Below are positions 24,550-36,418 of a DNA stretch of 64,000 nt, piece by piece. Within the stretch, counting starts at the first letter, position 1. Every line of letters begins with the position of its first letter. Both the position numbers and the translations under genes were made by a program. Below the pieces are notes generated by a model. The model saw nothing but the letters and a program-made list of their open reading frames with translations. It made no database searches and was not told the origin of the DNA. Origin of the DNA: Phycisphaerae bacterium (lineage in GTDB: Bacteria; Planctomycetota; Phycisphaerae; UBA1845; Fen-1342); NCBI GenBank assembly GCA_017999985.1, contig JAGNKU010000006.1:270686-334685 (forward strand), given 5' to 3'.

Positions 24550-25920
24550 CTACGTTGTGAACCGTGCTTGCAGCCAAGCTCGGAATGGCTCGTACGCCGC
24601 TGGCAAGTGCTCGTAGGACTCCGGCTTCTTTTCCAGGCCCGCCAGGCTGGGCGGCACCTCCGGATCGACGCCGATCGTCGCCTGGATCTCTTCCGGGAAC
24701 TTCGCCGGATGCGCCGTCTCCACGCTGATCGCCAAGCGCTCCGCCGCCGCGGGCTCGTCGCGGAAATAGCGCATCAAGCCCGCCCAGCCGACCGCGCCGT
24801 GCGGCTCCAGGATTACGCCGTAGCGGTCGTACGCGTCCTTGATCGTCGCACGCGTCTCGTCGTCCGGAATGCTGACGGCGTACAGGTCGCGACGCATGCG
24901 GTCCATGTCCGGCGGCCGGCGCAGTCCGCCGGTCTCGTCCATGTGGCCGCCGTAGGCATCGACGAGCCGCGCGAGGTTCGACGGGTGGCCGACGTTCATC
25001 GCGTTCGAGATGCACACGCGCGACGGCGCGATCTTCTGATAGCGCCCCGTGCGCAGGAAATTCGGCACCTCGTCGTTCGCATTTGTCGCGATGACCAGCC
25101 GCGCGATCGGCAGCCCCATGCGCCGCGCGATGACGGCCCCCATCATGTCGCCGAAATTGCCCGACGGCACGCAGATCGTGACCGGCTCGCCGCTGGCGGC
25201 GTCCGCCAGATTCACGTACGCGTACACGTAATACACGCTTTGCGGCAACAGCCGGCCGATGTTGATCGAGTTCGCCGAGCTGAGCCGGATCGCCCGCAGG
25301 GCCGGGTCGGCGAACGCCTGCTTCACCATTGCCTGGCAATCGTCGAACTGCCCATCTACGGCGATCGTCGTCACGTTGCCGCCGATCGTCGTCATCTGCT
25401 TGCGTTGCCGGTCGGACACCTCGGCCGGCGGGAACAGCACGACGACACGCACATGCGGCACGCTGTGGTACGCGTGCGCGACGGCGCTGCCGGTGTCGCC
25501 CGACGTCGCGGTCAGGATGACAAGGTCGCCCCCCTGCTGCCGCATCAGCACGCCCATCCAGCGGGCCATCATGCGGGCGGCGAAGTCCTTAAACGACGCG
25601 GTCGGGCCGCGATCCAGCCGCAGCAGATGCCAGTTGCGCGTTACGTGCTCGGTCGGCACCGCAAAGTCGTATGCGTCCGCGCACAATTCCCGTAGCGTCG
25701 CGCCGTCGAACACGCCGCGCGTGTACGGCTTGAGCAGCGCGAATGCGACCTCCGGGTACGGCTTGCCCCGCAACGTGGCCAATTCGGCGGCCGAGAACGC
25801 CGGGAATGATTCCGGCATGAACAGCCCGCGATCGGCGGCCTGGCCCTGCAGCAGGGCCGCGTCCAAGGTCACGGGCGGCACGTCATGGTTGGTGCTGTAA
25901 TATCGCAGTGGTTCGGTCAT
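24550..25920 (-). CDS. thrC: threonine synthase
   Basis: The 456-residue PLP enzyme converts O-phosphohomoserine to threonine. Motifs are DRGLFMPESFP, RLDRGPTASFKDFAARMM with the PLP lysine, TATSGDTGSAVAHA, VPSGNFGDMMGAVIA and the C-terminal EPHGAVGWAGL. Length and order fit the long class (E. coli/yeast type). ATG at 25920 has only a weak ribosome site. It is divergent from a transsulfuration-type PLP gene, so two enzymes drawing on the homoserine branch may lie back to back. Confidence 0.93.
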   Translation of the reverse strand: MTEPLRYYSTNHDVPPVTLDAALLQGQAADRGLFMPESFPAFSAAELATLRGKPYPEVAFALLKPYTRGVFDGATLRELCADAYDFAVPTEHVTRNWHLLRLDRGPTASFKDFAARMMARWMGVLMRQQGGDLVILTATSGDTGSAVAHAYHSVPHVRVVVLFPPAEVSDRQRKQMTTIGGNVTTIAVDGQFDDCQAMVKQAFADPALRAIRLSSANSINIGRLLPQSVYYVYAYVNLADAASGEPVTICVPSGNFGDMMGAVIARRMGLPIARLVIATNANDEVPNFLRTGRYQKIAPSRVCISNAMNVGHPSNLARLVDAYGGHMDETGGLRRPPDMDRMRRDLYAVSIPDDETRATIKDAYDRYGVILEPHGAVGWAGLMRYFRDEPAAAERLAISVETAHPAKFPEEIQATIGVDPEVPPSLAGLEKKPESYEHLPAAYEPFRAWLQARFTT

Positions 25921-26125
25921 GTCCGGGCACCCGCAAACGGCGGCCCAGCCGCGACCACCGACCGGGCAGCGCCAAACGCGACTGTACCGGATCGTCGCTC
26001 GGTGAACCAGCGGCCTGACGCTATCCGCGCTCGCCCGTTTGGTGGCGTGGTGGATAATCCGATATACTGGGCATGTTGCACAGCACCGGCGGGGGCGCCG
26101 CTGTGCCCATCAAAGGAGTGCCACC

Positions 26126-27580
26126 GTGTACGGCAACGAAGACGTCCACATCACGCCGGGGATGCAGCGGTATATCGAGCACAACAACGATTACCTGGCC
26201 CGCCGGGCGCAATACATCCGCGACGTGGTCAAGAAATGGAAGTTCGACACGATCGCCGTCCACGGCCTGTACTCGGTCCAGGACGCGCTCGACGACTACC
26301 AGGGCGCGATCATCGAGCCGGTGTTCATGAGTTCGTCGCAGGCCTACCGCGACTCGGACGAGATGGCGGCGGCGCTGGCGTATCTGATCCCGACATGGTG
26401 CTACTCGCGCATCGCCAACCCCTCCACGTATTATTACGAGTGGACACTTGCCCTGCTCGAAGGGTACGGCTTCAGCGGCGAGACCGGCTGCTGCTCCACG
26501 TCGTCCGGCATGGCCGCGATCATGACCGCCGTCCAGCCGTTCCTGGTGCACCGCTTCCACAAGAAGCTCGAGCCGCGCAACTTCATCGCCACGGCCCAGT
26601 GCTACGGCGGGACGTTCCAGCAATTCAACGTCCGGCTGGCGGAAGAGCGTGACATCGAGTGCCGCTGGGTCCAGGACCCCACGAACATGGACGAATGGGC
26701 CTCCAAGATCGACCAGAACACGCGGTTCCTGTACGGCGAGCTGCCCAGCAACCCCGGCCAGGGCTTCTTCGACATCGCCGCGGTCGCCGACCTGGCGCAC
26801 AGCCACAACCTGCCGCTGATCTGCGACACCACGGTCGCGTCGCCGGCCCTGTTGCGCCCGATCTGCCACGGGGCGGACATCGTCGTGCAGTCGGCGACCA
26901 AGAGCCTCACGACGAGCGGCTTCGGGGTGGCCGGCGCGGTGATCGCGCGGCAGAACGTCACGACCAACCTCGACAATGACGACCTGAAGCGGGATTTCGC
27001 GGCGTACGTCAAATATCTGCCGAACCGCGATTACGGCCCTAACCTGCATCCGATGCAGGCGATCCTGACGCTGAACGACATGCGGACCTTGCGGTCGAAG
27101 ATGGACCTGATGAGCCGCAACACGATGAAGGTGGCCGAGTTCCTGCAGGGGCACCCGCAAATCGCCGGCGTGCAGTACCTGGGTCTGCCGGACCATCCGC
27201 TGCACGAGCTGGCCAGCCGGTACATGTGGCTCGTGGACGCGGAGTACGACGAGCTGTACGGCAAGCCGGTGAACCGCTACGGCCACCTGATGTCGTTCCG
27301 CGTCAAGGGCGGCCCCGAGGCGGCCCGCAAGTTCTTCGACGGGCTGCAGCGCATCTGGCGGGCCACCGACCTCGGCCGCATCAAGAGCGTCGCCACGATT
27401 CCGGCGATCTCGACGCACCAGCAGCAAGGCGAGGCCGGCCGCTGCCTGGCGAATATCTCGCCGGACATGGTCCGCTTGTGCGTGGGGGCCGAGCACCCGG
27501 ACGACGTCATCGCCGACTTGGACCAGGCGCTGGCGAAGCTGAAGACGAAGGCGGCTTTGCAGCCGGCGCGCGCCAAGTAG
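26126..27580 (+). CDS. Cys/Met metabolism PLP-dependent enzyme (transsulfuration family)
   Basis: The 484-residue protein is longer than the usual 390 residues of cystathionine gamma-synthase or O-acetylhomoserine sulfhydrylase because of an N-terminal extension of about 60 residues and insertions. PLP-site features are CCSTSSGMAAIMTA, LPLICDTTVASPALLRP and VVQSATKSLTTSGF with the Schiff-base lysine. The C-terminal region keeps the family pattern (ISPDMVRLCVGAEHPDDVIA). GTG at 26126 follows AAAGGAG at 7 bases. The exact reaction (gamma-synthase, lyase or sulfhydrylase) cannot be fixed from sequence. The 205-base gap to thrC must hold both promoters; TATACT at 26063 is a candidate -10. Confidence 0.85.
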   Translation: MYGNEDVHITPGMQRYIEHNNDYLARRAQYIRDVVKKWKFDTIAVHGLYSVQDALDDYQGAIIEPVFMSSSQAYRDSDEMAAALAYLIPTWCYSRIANPSTYYYEWTLALLEGYGFSGETGCCSTSSGMAAIMTAVQPFLVHRFHKKLEPRNFIATAQCYGGTFQQFNVRLAEERDIECRWVQDPTNMDEWASKIDQNTRFLYGELPSNPGQGFFDIAAVADLAHSHNLPLICDTTVASPALLRPICHGADIVVQSATKSLTTSGFGVAGAVIARQNVTTNLDNDDLKRDFAAYVKYLPNRDYGPNLHPMQAILTLNDMRTLRSKMDLMSRNTMKVAEFLQGHPQIAGVQYLGLPDHPLHELASRYMWLVDAEYDELYGKPVNRYGHLMSFRVKGGPEAARKFFDGLQRIWRATDLGRIKSVATIPAISTHQQQGEAGRCLANISPDMVRLCVGAEHPDDVIADLDQALAKLKTKAALQPARAK

Positions 27581-27828
27581 CGCTGCGCGGCAGCCCGCGG
27601 CTGGCAATGGTCTGTTCCGCCCGCCCGTTGCATCGGCGGTGGCGCTCTGCGTCCACGCGTCGGCGAACCAACGATTGTCCCGTGCGCGACCGTACGCGCC
27701 GCTCCGCTCGCATGACTCCACCCGGATTTGCGGACTGTCACGGATCGGCGACCGCGGCCGACCGCCTCCAGCGCAGCGTTCGGCCCAGCGTCATTCCACC
27801 GCCCGGCCGCCGGGGCCGGCAAATTGTT

Positions 27829-27857
27829 TTGCCTGTCCGATAACGGTCTGGTATGAT
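27829..27857 (+). promoter_or_regulatory. promoter of the dockerin-tailed gene at 28010
   Basis: TTGCCT (27829-27834) and TATGAT (27852-27857) are separated by exactly 17 bases. A leader of about 145 bases follows. The rest of the 429-base gap 27581-28009 shows no gene. Confidence 0.6.
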
Positions 27858-28009
27858 ACTGGCTGAAGGGAGCCGGCGCAGCTCGCCGGCGTCATGATTC
27901 AGGCTCCGCGGCATTCTCATCTCTGCGACCTTGGCCAGACGGACCTGCGTGTGTCGGGCTCGGCCGGTTGAGTGTCGTTTCATGCCGCCCGCAAGGAGGA
28001 GGTAGATCC

Positions 28010-29539
28010 ATGTCATTGCGTTTGAATTCCAGTTGGTCCCGAGTCTTGCTGGGCGCGGCGGTGGCGGCGCTCTGCGCCCCCGCGCTGGCCGACAACATCG
28101 AGGTGATCTACACCGAGATCACCGGCCATCCGACGGCGGTCGTGCCCGGTGCCCGCGATGCGGCGGGCAATCTCGCGTTCGCCGAATGGACCGCCATCGA
28201 GGAAGTGGCGCTGCGCGCCGACGGCGGCGAGTGGATGATCAAGGGCCGCAGTTCGCTCGCCTCGACCCTGGACGCCATCCTGGTGCTCGGCTCCGACACC
28301 ACCGGCTGGGCCTTCGCCCAGGATGGTCAGCCGCTGCAGGGCGGCGTGGCCGGCGAACTGTATGACTTCTTCGATTCCCCCGTGCCCGCCGCGTGGGATG
28401 ACGCAGGCAACATCGCGTTCAGTTGCCGCGCAAAGGGTGGCGTTGCGTCTGTATTCGAGAAGGTGATCGTCTACAGCGGCGGCGTCCACACGGTCGTCCT
28501 GCAGATGGGCGACCTCGCGCTCGGACTGATTGACGCCCCGCCGAACCCGTCCGGCGACGAGCGATTCGGCAATTCGATCAACTCCGTGTACCTGCTGAAC
28601 TCCGGCCAGGTGGCCTTCGTCAACACGCCGATCACGAACTGCCACAGCAGCCGCTACCCGGCCAGCTTCCGCGGCAACACCGGCTTCCGGCAGTCCGGGG
28701 TCAGCGTGATCGGCGGCGAGACGTGGGACAACATCGACTACGACGATTGCGGCGGCACCGCGGACGGCCTGCACTACTTCCACAAGGGCGACACCGAGAA
28801 CCCGAACACCGCGGTGGACGACATCCTCGACGTCGACGGCGTCGTCGTACTGCGCGAGGGCTCGCCCGTCGCCGGCTCGTCGGTCACCATGGCCGCCGTG
28901 TTCTTCACGCGCATGCTGTCCGACGGCACCTGGTTCTGCCGCGGCGACGATCCGCTCGACAACGACTGGGCGGTGCGCAACGGTGTGCTGCTCGCCAAGA
29001 CCGGCGACCCGATCACCGCGACGGAGAACTGGGGCAACTCGTTCTCCGCGTTCAACGGCAACCGGGTCGGCGACTGGATCATGGCGGGCAACACCGACAA
29101 TCCGGATGTCAACGCCGACAACGTCCTGGTCCTGAACGGCACGGAGATCGTGGCCCGCGAGGGCGACCCGGTGGATGTGAACGGCGATGGCGTGTTCGAC
29201 GACAATGCCTTCATCAACACGTTCCAGCCGAACGACCTGTTCCTGACCGACGCGCGCATGGCATACTTCCTCGTCACGCTACGCAACAGCGCGGGCACCG
29301 GCATCGGCGACGCCTTCGTCCGCCTGCAACTGCCGTGGCCCACCCTGCCGGGCGATATGAACTGTGACGGCGAAGTCAACTTCCGCGACATCAACCCGTT
29401 CGTGCTGGCCATCACCAACGCGCCGCTGTGGCAGGCCACCTACCCGGACTGCAACCTCATGAACGGTGATATCAACGGCGACGACGAGTTCAACTTCCGC
29501 GACATCAACCCGTTTGTCGAGCTGCTCACCAGCTTCTAG
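28010..29539 (+). CDS. secreted protein with paired C-terminal dockerin-like repeats
   Basis: The 509-residue product begins with a clear signal peptide (RVLLGAAVAALCAPALA, cleaved near residue 27). The body has repeated short segments such as ADNVLVLNGTEIVAREGDPV and VDDILDVDGVVVLREGSPV, which suggest a repetitive beta fold like a propeller; I recognise no enzyme motif. The last 60 residues carry two dockerin-like calcium loops, NCDGEVNFRDINPFVLAI and INGDDEFNFRDINPFVELL. AGGAGGAGG just upstream of ATG 28010 is a strong ribosome site. A perfect terminator follows the stop. A surface or extracellular role is likely. Confidence 0.85.
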   Translation: MSLRLNSSWSRVLLGAAVAALCAPALADNIEVIYTEITGHPTAVVPGARDAAGNLAFAEWTAIEEVALRADGGEWMIKGRSSLASTLDAILVLGSDTTGWAFAQDGQPLQGGVAGELYDFFDSPVPAAWDDAGNIAFSCRAKGGVASVFEKVIVYSGGVHTVVLQMGDLALGLIDAPPNPSGDERFGNSINSVYLLNSGQVAFVNTPITNCHSSRYPASFRGNTGFRQSGVSVIGGETWDNIDYDDCGGTADGLHYFHKGDTENPNTAVDDILDVDGVVVLREGSPVAGSSVTMAAVFFTRMLSDGTWFCRGDDPLDNDWAVRNGVLLAKTGDPITATENWGNSFSAFNGNRVGDWIMAGNTDNPDVNADNVLVLNGTEIVAREGDPVDVNGDGVFDDNAFINTFQPNDLFLTDARMAYFLVTLRNSAGTGIGDAFVRLQLPWPTLPGDMNCDGEVNFRDINPFVLAITNAPLWQATYPDCNLMNGDINGDDEFNFRDINPFVELLTSF

Positions 29540-29564
29540 CGTGCGACCGGTAACCGGAACCCGC

Positions 29565-29604
29565 GGCCGGCGCCGTGTTTCGTGCATGGCGCCGGCCTTT
29601 TCTT
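29565..29604 (+). terminator. intrinsic terminator
   Basis: A perfect 10-bp stem GGCCGGCGCC/GGCGCCGGCC with a 13-base loop is followed by TTTTCTT, 25 bases after the stop at 29539. It is the best intrinsic terminator in the window. Confidence 0.85.
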
Positions 29605-29704
29605 GCGCCCGCCGATAACGTCGCGGGCGGCATCGCCGGATGGACGCGCAGAATCCGCCTACATCACTTTCTGTTTGCCCCACGCCCCGGCGATTCGCAG
29701 GTTA

Positions 29705-29732
29705 CCTGTACGGGACGGTCTGCCCGTGCAGG
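29705..29732 (+). promoter_or_regulatory. leader hairpin before the TPR gene
   Basis: CCTGTACGGG (29705-29714) and CCCGTGCAGG (29723-29732) form a 10-bp stem with one G-U pair and an 8-base loop. The 3' arm includes AGG of the likely ribosome site, and ATG 29742 follows 9 bases later, so the hairpin could limit translation. Confidence 0.45.
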
Positions 29733-29741
29733 ATACGGTGT

Positions 29742-31463
29742 ATGCAGGTCAACACAAACTACAGCCTGACCAGCCTGTGGGGCACACCCAAGTCCGGCAC
29801 CGGCACCAGCACCGCCACCGTGCGTCTGGTCAGCCGGACCGACGGCTCAACCTTCGGTCCCGCCACCGACGTCTCCGTCAACGAGAACGCGCCGAACATC
29901 ACGGGGTTCACCGACTACACCGCGCTGGGCAGCTCCGGGCTGTGGCAGTTCGATCTGACCGGCGTGCTGAACGCGACCCCGACCGGGCTGGGCGAGGCCA
30001 CCGTCTCCGCGGATCAGCAGAAGGCCGAAGAAAAGGCCGTCGCGCTGGCCTACGAGTACATTGACCAACTGCAATATGACTCGGCCCGCAAGCTGCTCCA
30101 GAGCGTGCTGGACCAGAACGCGCGCAACTCCGCCGCGCTGCGAGCACTGGGTTATGTGAGCATCGGCGAGGGCGACTACCAGGGCGCAGAGGAACTGTTC
30201 CTCAAGGCGCACGCGATCAACCCGTCGCTGGGGTATGACAGCGACGCACAGATCGCGCGGATTCTTCAGAAGGACGACCCGTCCGTGCTCGTCGCGGCGC
30301 GCGGCATGCTGGCCACCACGAGCCAGCGCAAGGCCGGCCGGCAGCTGCTGATCGCGCTGACCGAGCGCAGCCCCCGGAACACGGCCGCGCACATGCTGCT
30401 GGGCGAAACGCTGCTGAAGCAGGGCGACACGCTGAACGGCCTGATGCAGTACAGTTCCGCGATCACCAATGCCGACACCGGCGAGCTCAGCCAGCTCGCA
30501 TCCCGCTTCGAGCGGATGGCCAGCGAGAAACCGGGCAGCGCGTTCGTGCAGCAACTGCTGGGCAAGGTGCAATTGCGCCAGGGGGACTACGACGCGGCGC
30601 TGGAGACGCTCACGCATGCCACGCAGATCGCCGAGGATCCGACCCCCTATCAGGCCACGCTGGCCCAGGCGTACATCGGCCGCGGGCGCGCCAAGCTGAC
30701 CAGCCGCGACATCCCCGGCGCCATGGCCGACTTCACACAGGCCCAGACGCTCGATCCGACCGGGCGCGACACCAAGGCCGCCGTCGCCGAGGGCCGTGTC
30801 GCACAGGCCGAGGAATACAGCCGGCGCGGCGACTACCGGGCGGCGAAGGATGCGTACCGCGCGCTCAGCGAACTGCTCGCCGAAAACCGTAACCAGGCGC
30901 TCAAGACGCGCGCGGCGGCCGGGGCCTACGCGGTGGGCCGCGCGCTCGAGCGCCGCCGGATCGCCGCCGGCGCGGAGATCGACAGCGAAGTGACGGTGTT
31001 CCAGACGGCGTACGATCTGGATCCGGAGAACAAGGCGTACAAGCGCAAGCTGGCCGAGACGCGCAACGCGATCGGAGACCAGCTCTACGCCACCGACAAG
31101 TACCAGGAGGCGGCCCAGTCGTACAATCGCGCGCGCGAACTCTACAAGTACGACAAGACATACAAGTCCAACACGATTAACGCGTTCGTCAAGTACGGCG
31201 ACGAGCGGGCGGCGAACCTGAACTACGGCGACGCGATCGAGGCGTATCGGCAGGCGTACCTGGTCGACACGTACAACGCGGAAGTGAAGCAGAAGCTGGC
31301 GACCCAGTACAACGCGCGCGGCCTGGACTACGTGAGCTGGGAGAAGTACAAGCTCGCCGCGCTGGACTTCAAGGAAGCGCTGCGGCTCTTCCCGGGCAAC
31401 GCGGAGTACCAGGCGAACTACAACAGGTACAGCGCCTGGGACACTACGAACGATGAGGAATAG
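29742..31463 (+). CDS. TPR-repeat protein
   Basis: The 573-residue protein has a Thr/Ser/Gly-rich N-terminus (about 1-85, no signal peptide visible) and then about ten tetratricopeptide helix pairs to the C-terminus, for example DYQGAEELFLKAHAINPSLG, DYDAALETLTHATQIAEDPT, DYRAAKDAYRALSELLAENR and DAIEAYRQAYLVDTYNAEVK. TPR proteins act as scaffolds. ATG at 29742 is chosen because upstream sequence is poorly compatible with coding and overlaps the hairpin. The N-terminal MQVNTNYSLTSLWG faintly recalls flagellin-type N-termini; I do not press this. It converges on topA. Confidence 0.8.
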   Translation: MQVNTNYSLTSLWGTPKSGTGTSTATVRLVSRTDGSTFGPATDVSVNENAPNITGFTDYTALGSSGLWQFDLTGVLNATPTGLGEATVSADQQKAEEKAVALAYEYIDQLQYDSARKLLQSVLDQNARNSAALRALGYVSIGEGDYQGAEELFLKAHAINPSLGYDSDAQIARILQKDDPSVLVAARGMLATTSQRKAGRQLLIALTERSPRNTAAHMLLGETLLKQGDTLNGLMQYSSAITNADTGELSQLASRFERMASEKPGSAFVQQLLGKVQLRQGDYDAALETLTHATQIAEDPTPYQATLAQAYIGRGRAKLTSRDIPGAMADFTQAQTLDPTGRDTKAAVAEGRVAQAEEYSRRGDYRAAKDAYRALSELLAENRNQALKTRAAAGAYAVGRALERRRIAAGAEIDSEVTVFQTAYDLDPENKAYKRKLAETRNAIGDQLYATDKYQEAAQSYNRARELYKYDKTYKSNTINAFVKYGDERAANLNYGDAIEAYRQAYLVDTYNAEVKQKLATQYNARGLDYVSWEKYKLAALDFKEALRLFPGNAEYQANYNRYSAWDTTNDEE

Positions 31464-31585
31464 GGCCGTCGGCCGTCAGCTACCGACCTCAGGCCATTAG
31501 CCATGGGCCGTAAGCCGTGCGCCCAGCTGGCGGCGCTGTGGGGGAGATCAATGGAGACAAGGCTGGAGAGCTGGGGCACCCGGTC

Positions 31586-34585
<3,000 letters not shown>

Positions 34586-34830
34586 GGAATACGACCTAAC
34601 CCATTGTATGATCGCCTGTTACACGCCAAGTAGGCCCCGCCGCACGCAGCGCCCAGGGCCGGCACCGAACAGACAATATCGGAATTTCGAACCATCAACT
34701 TCCTCAGATCGTTAGCGGCTGCCGCCCCGGTGTCAAGCCGCACGCGACGTCGCGGCCTGCCGCGGACCGCACGAAGAGCGGCCTGAACGGCTCCAAAAAC
34801 CGCGGCTGCGGCGTTAGTATCAGGCTCGCC

Positions 34831-34912
34831 GCGAGAGTGGCGGAATTGGCAGACGCACCAGATTTAGGTTCTGGCGGGGAAACCCGTGCGGGTTCGACTC
34901 CCGCCTCTCGCA
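34831..34912 (+). tRNA. tRNA-Leu(TAG)
   Basis: An 82-base class II tRNA: acceptor GCGAGAG/CTCTCGC, anticodon stem CCAGA/TCTGG with loop TTTAGGT (anticodon TAG), a variable arm with CGGGGAAACCCG, and T loop TTCGACT. No encoded CCA. It reads CTA codons. The rest of 34586-34830 has no gene. Confidence 0.95.
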
Positions 34913-34939
34913 GTGGTCGGTTCGTGGGCGGCGGCGGGG

Positions 34940-36391
34940 CTACTCGCCCTTGAGCCAGTCGACCCACATTCGGCCGTGGGGGAAATCCACCGTACAGCTC
35001 TTCATCTCCCGGAACGCCGGCATGCCAATCAGGATGTCGATGCGGACGCCCAGCACCGGGCCGAGCACGTCGTCCAGCACGTCCAGCCCCAGCCCGCTGT
35101 AGTTCTCGAACTTGCGCCCCGCGAACTCCAACGCGACGCCGGAACCGACGGTGATGCTCGGCGTCTGTTCGCCGCCCACGCCCAGCGCGAGGCCGGTATC
35201 GAACTTGCGGACGGGGCGATCGGGGAACAGCTCGGTCAGCCGCGTGGGCGCGAGCGCGACGGCATCGGCCCCGGTGTCGAGCATCGCCACCGCGGGTTGA
35301 CCTTCCAGCGTCACCGGCACGATGAGCTTGGAATCCGCGACGAGGCGAAGCTCGGTCTCGTGCCCGGCGGCCGGCTGCGCGCCGGAGGGCGCGATGATCA
35401 GTTGCCCACCGACGAAATCGAGCGTCATGCGTCCGTTCGCAAAGATGCCCGTGCCGATGATGCCGTCGGCGGCGTTCATTATCGCGCCACGCACGTCGAA
35501 CGTCCGCGTGACGACGCGCCGGCACTTGATCGTGCCGATTTGAAGCTCATCAATCAGGACCTGGCCGGTTGCCTGCTTGCCGGACACCCCGCGAACACTG
35601 GAGGACGCGATGGATTTAAGGCCGATCTCGTGCGCGACTTCCTGGTCCAGCGCGACGGTGAGGCTGCCGCCGGTGTCGACGACCATGCGGTATGGGCCGC
35701 GCCCGTTGATGAACACCTCGCAGCTCGGCAGGTTCAGCAGCACCAGCGGCGGCATCGGCGCCGCGCCGTGCGCCGCGATCTGATTGAGCGGCTGCGTCCC
35801 GACGGCGTCGAGGAACTCGGCCAATCCTTCGATCGCTTCCTGCACGTACATCTCCGGGTAGCCGTGCGCGGAGTCGCTGAGCTTTTCCGCCCGGCGCAGG
35901 ATCGCGGGCAGGCCGTCCAGTTGATTCAACGCGAAGCGGGCCGCAAAGACGGCGTAAAGATCCTCGGCCGATTCCGGCTTGAGCCTGGCCAGGCGCGTCG
36001 CGCGCTCCTCGACCTCCGTGAACCGGCTGCGTACCAGGTTCAGCTCAATGCCCGTGCGCAGCGCGATCAGATCCGACGTGTCCGCCGGCAGTCTGGCGAA
36101 GAGGCGCTCGGCGTCCGCGATGCGCCCCCCGCGCCACAGGGCGCGCACGGCGGGGGCGAGCAGCGTCGGGGCGTCGGGATGCTTCTGCTGCGCGAGGTCG
36201 GCGAGTGTGAGCCCGGCACGCCAGTCGTCGGCCCGCCAAGTCACGTCGAACGCCTCACGGATCGCCGCCACGCTACCGTCGCGCTCGGCGCGCTGCACCG
36301 CGGCGGGGACTTTGGCCTTCCAGGGGTTCTCGGACTGGTCGCCCGCGGGGAACAGCAACATCATGACAACCACGGCTGGCGGCAAAGACAT
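34940..36391 (-). CDS. protein with two retropepsin-like aspartic protease domains
   Basis: The 483-residue protein starts with a short hydrophobic stretch (PAVVVMMLLFPAG, possibly a signal peptide). A helical, TPR-like region spans about 30-210. Two aspartyl-protease-type domains follow, each with the catalytic-like DTG: YRMVVDTGGSLTVAL and AVAMLDTGADAVAL, and each with a downstream hydrophobic-Gly element (IIGTGIF and LIGMPAF). Retropepsin-like proteases normally dimerise through one DTG per subunit; two in one chain could form an internal dimer. AAAGGTG precedes ATG 36391. A surface proteolytic or peptide-binding role is inferred. Confidence 0.85.
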   Translation of the reverse strand: MSLPPAVVVMMLLFPAGDQSENPWKAKVPAAVQRAERDGSVAAIREAFDVTWRADDWRAGLTLADLAQQKHPDAPTLLAPAVRALWRGGRIADAERLFARLPADTSDLIALRTGIELNLVRSRFTEVEERATRLARLKPESAEDLYAVFAARFALNQLDGLPAILRRAEKLSDSAHGYPEMYVQEAIEGLAEFLDAVGTQPLNQIAAHGAAPMPPLVLLNLPSCEVFINGRGPYRMVVDTGGSLTVALDQEVAHEIGLKSIASSSVRGVSGKQATGQVLIDELQIGTIKCRRVVTRTFDVRGAIMNAADGIIGTGIFANGRMTLDFVGGQLIIAPSGAQPAAGHETELRLVADSKLIVPVTLEGQPAVAMLDTGADAVALAPTRLTELFPDRPVRKFDTGLALGVGGEQTPSITVGSGVALEFAGRKFENYSGLGLDVLDDVLGPVLGVRIDILIGMPAFREMKSCTVDFPHGRMWVDWLKGE

Positions 36392-36418
36392 TGAGCACCT
36401 TTCATGGACACAACGTAG

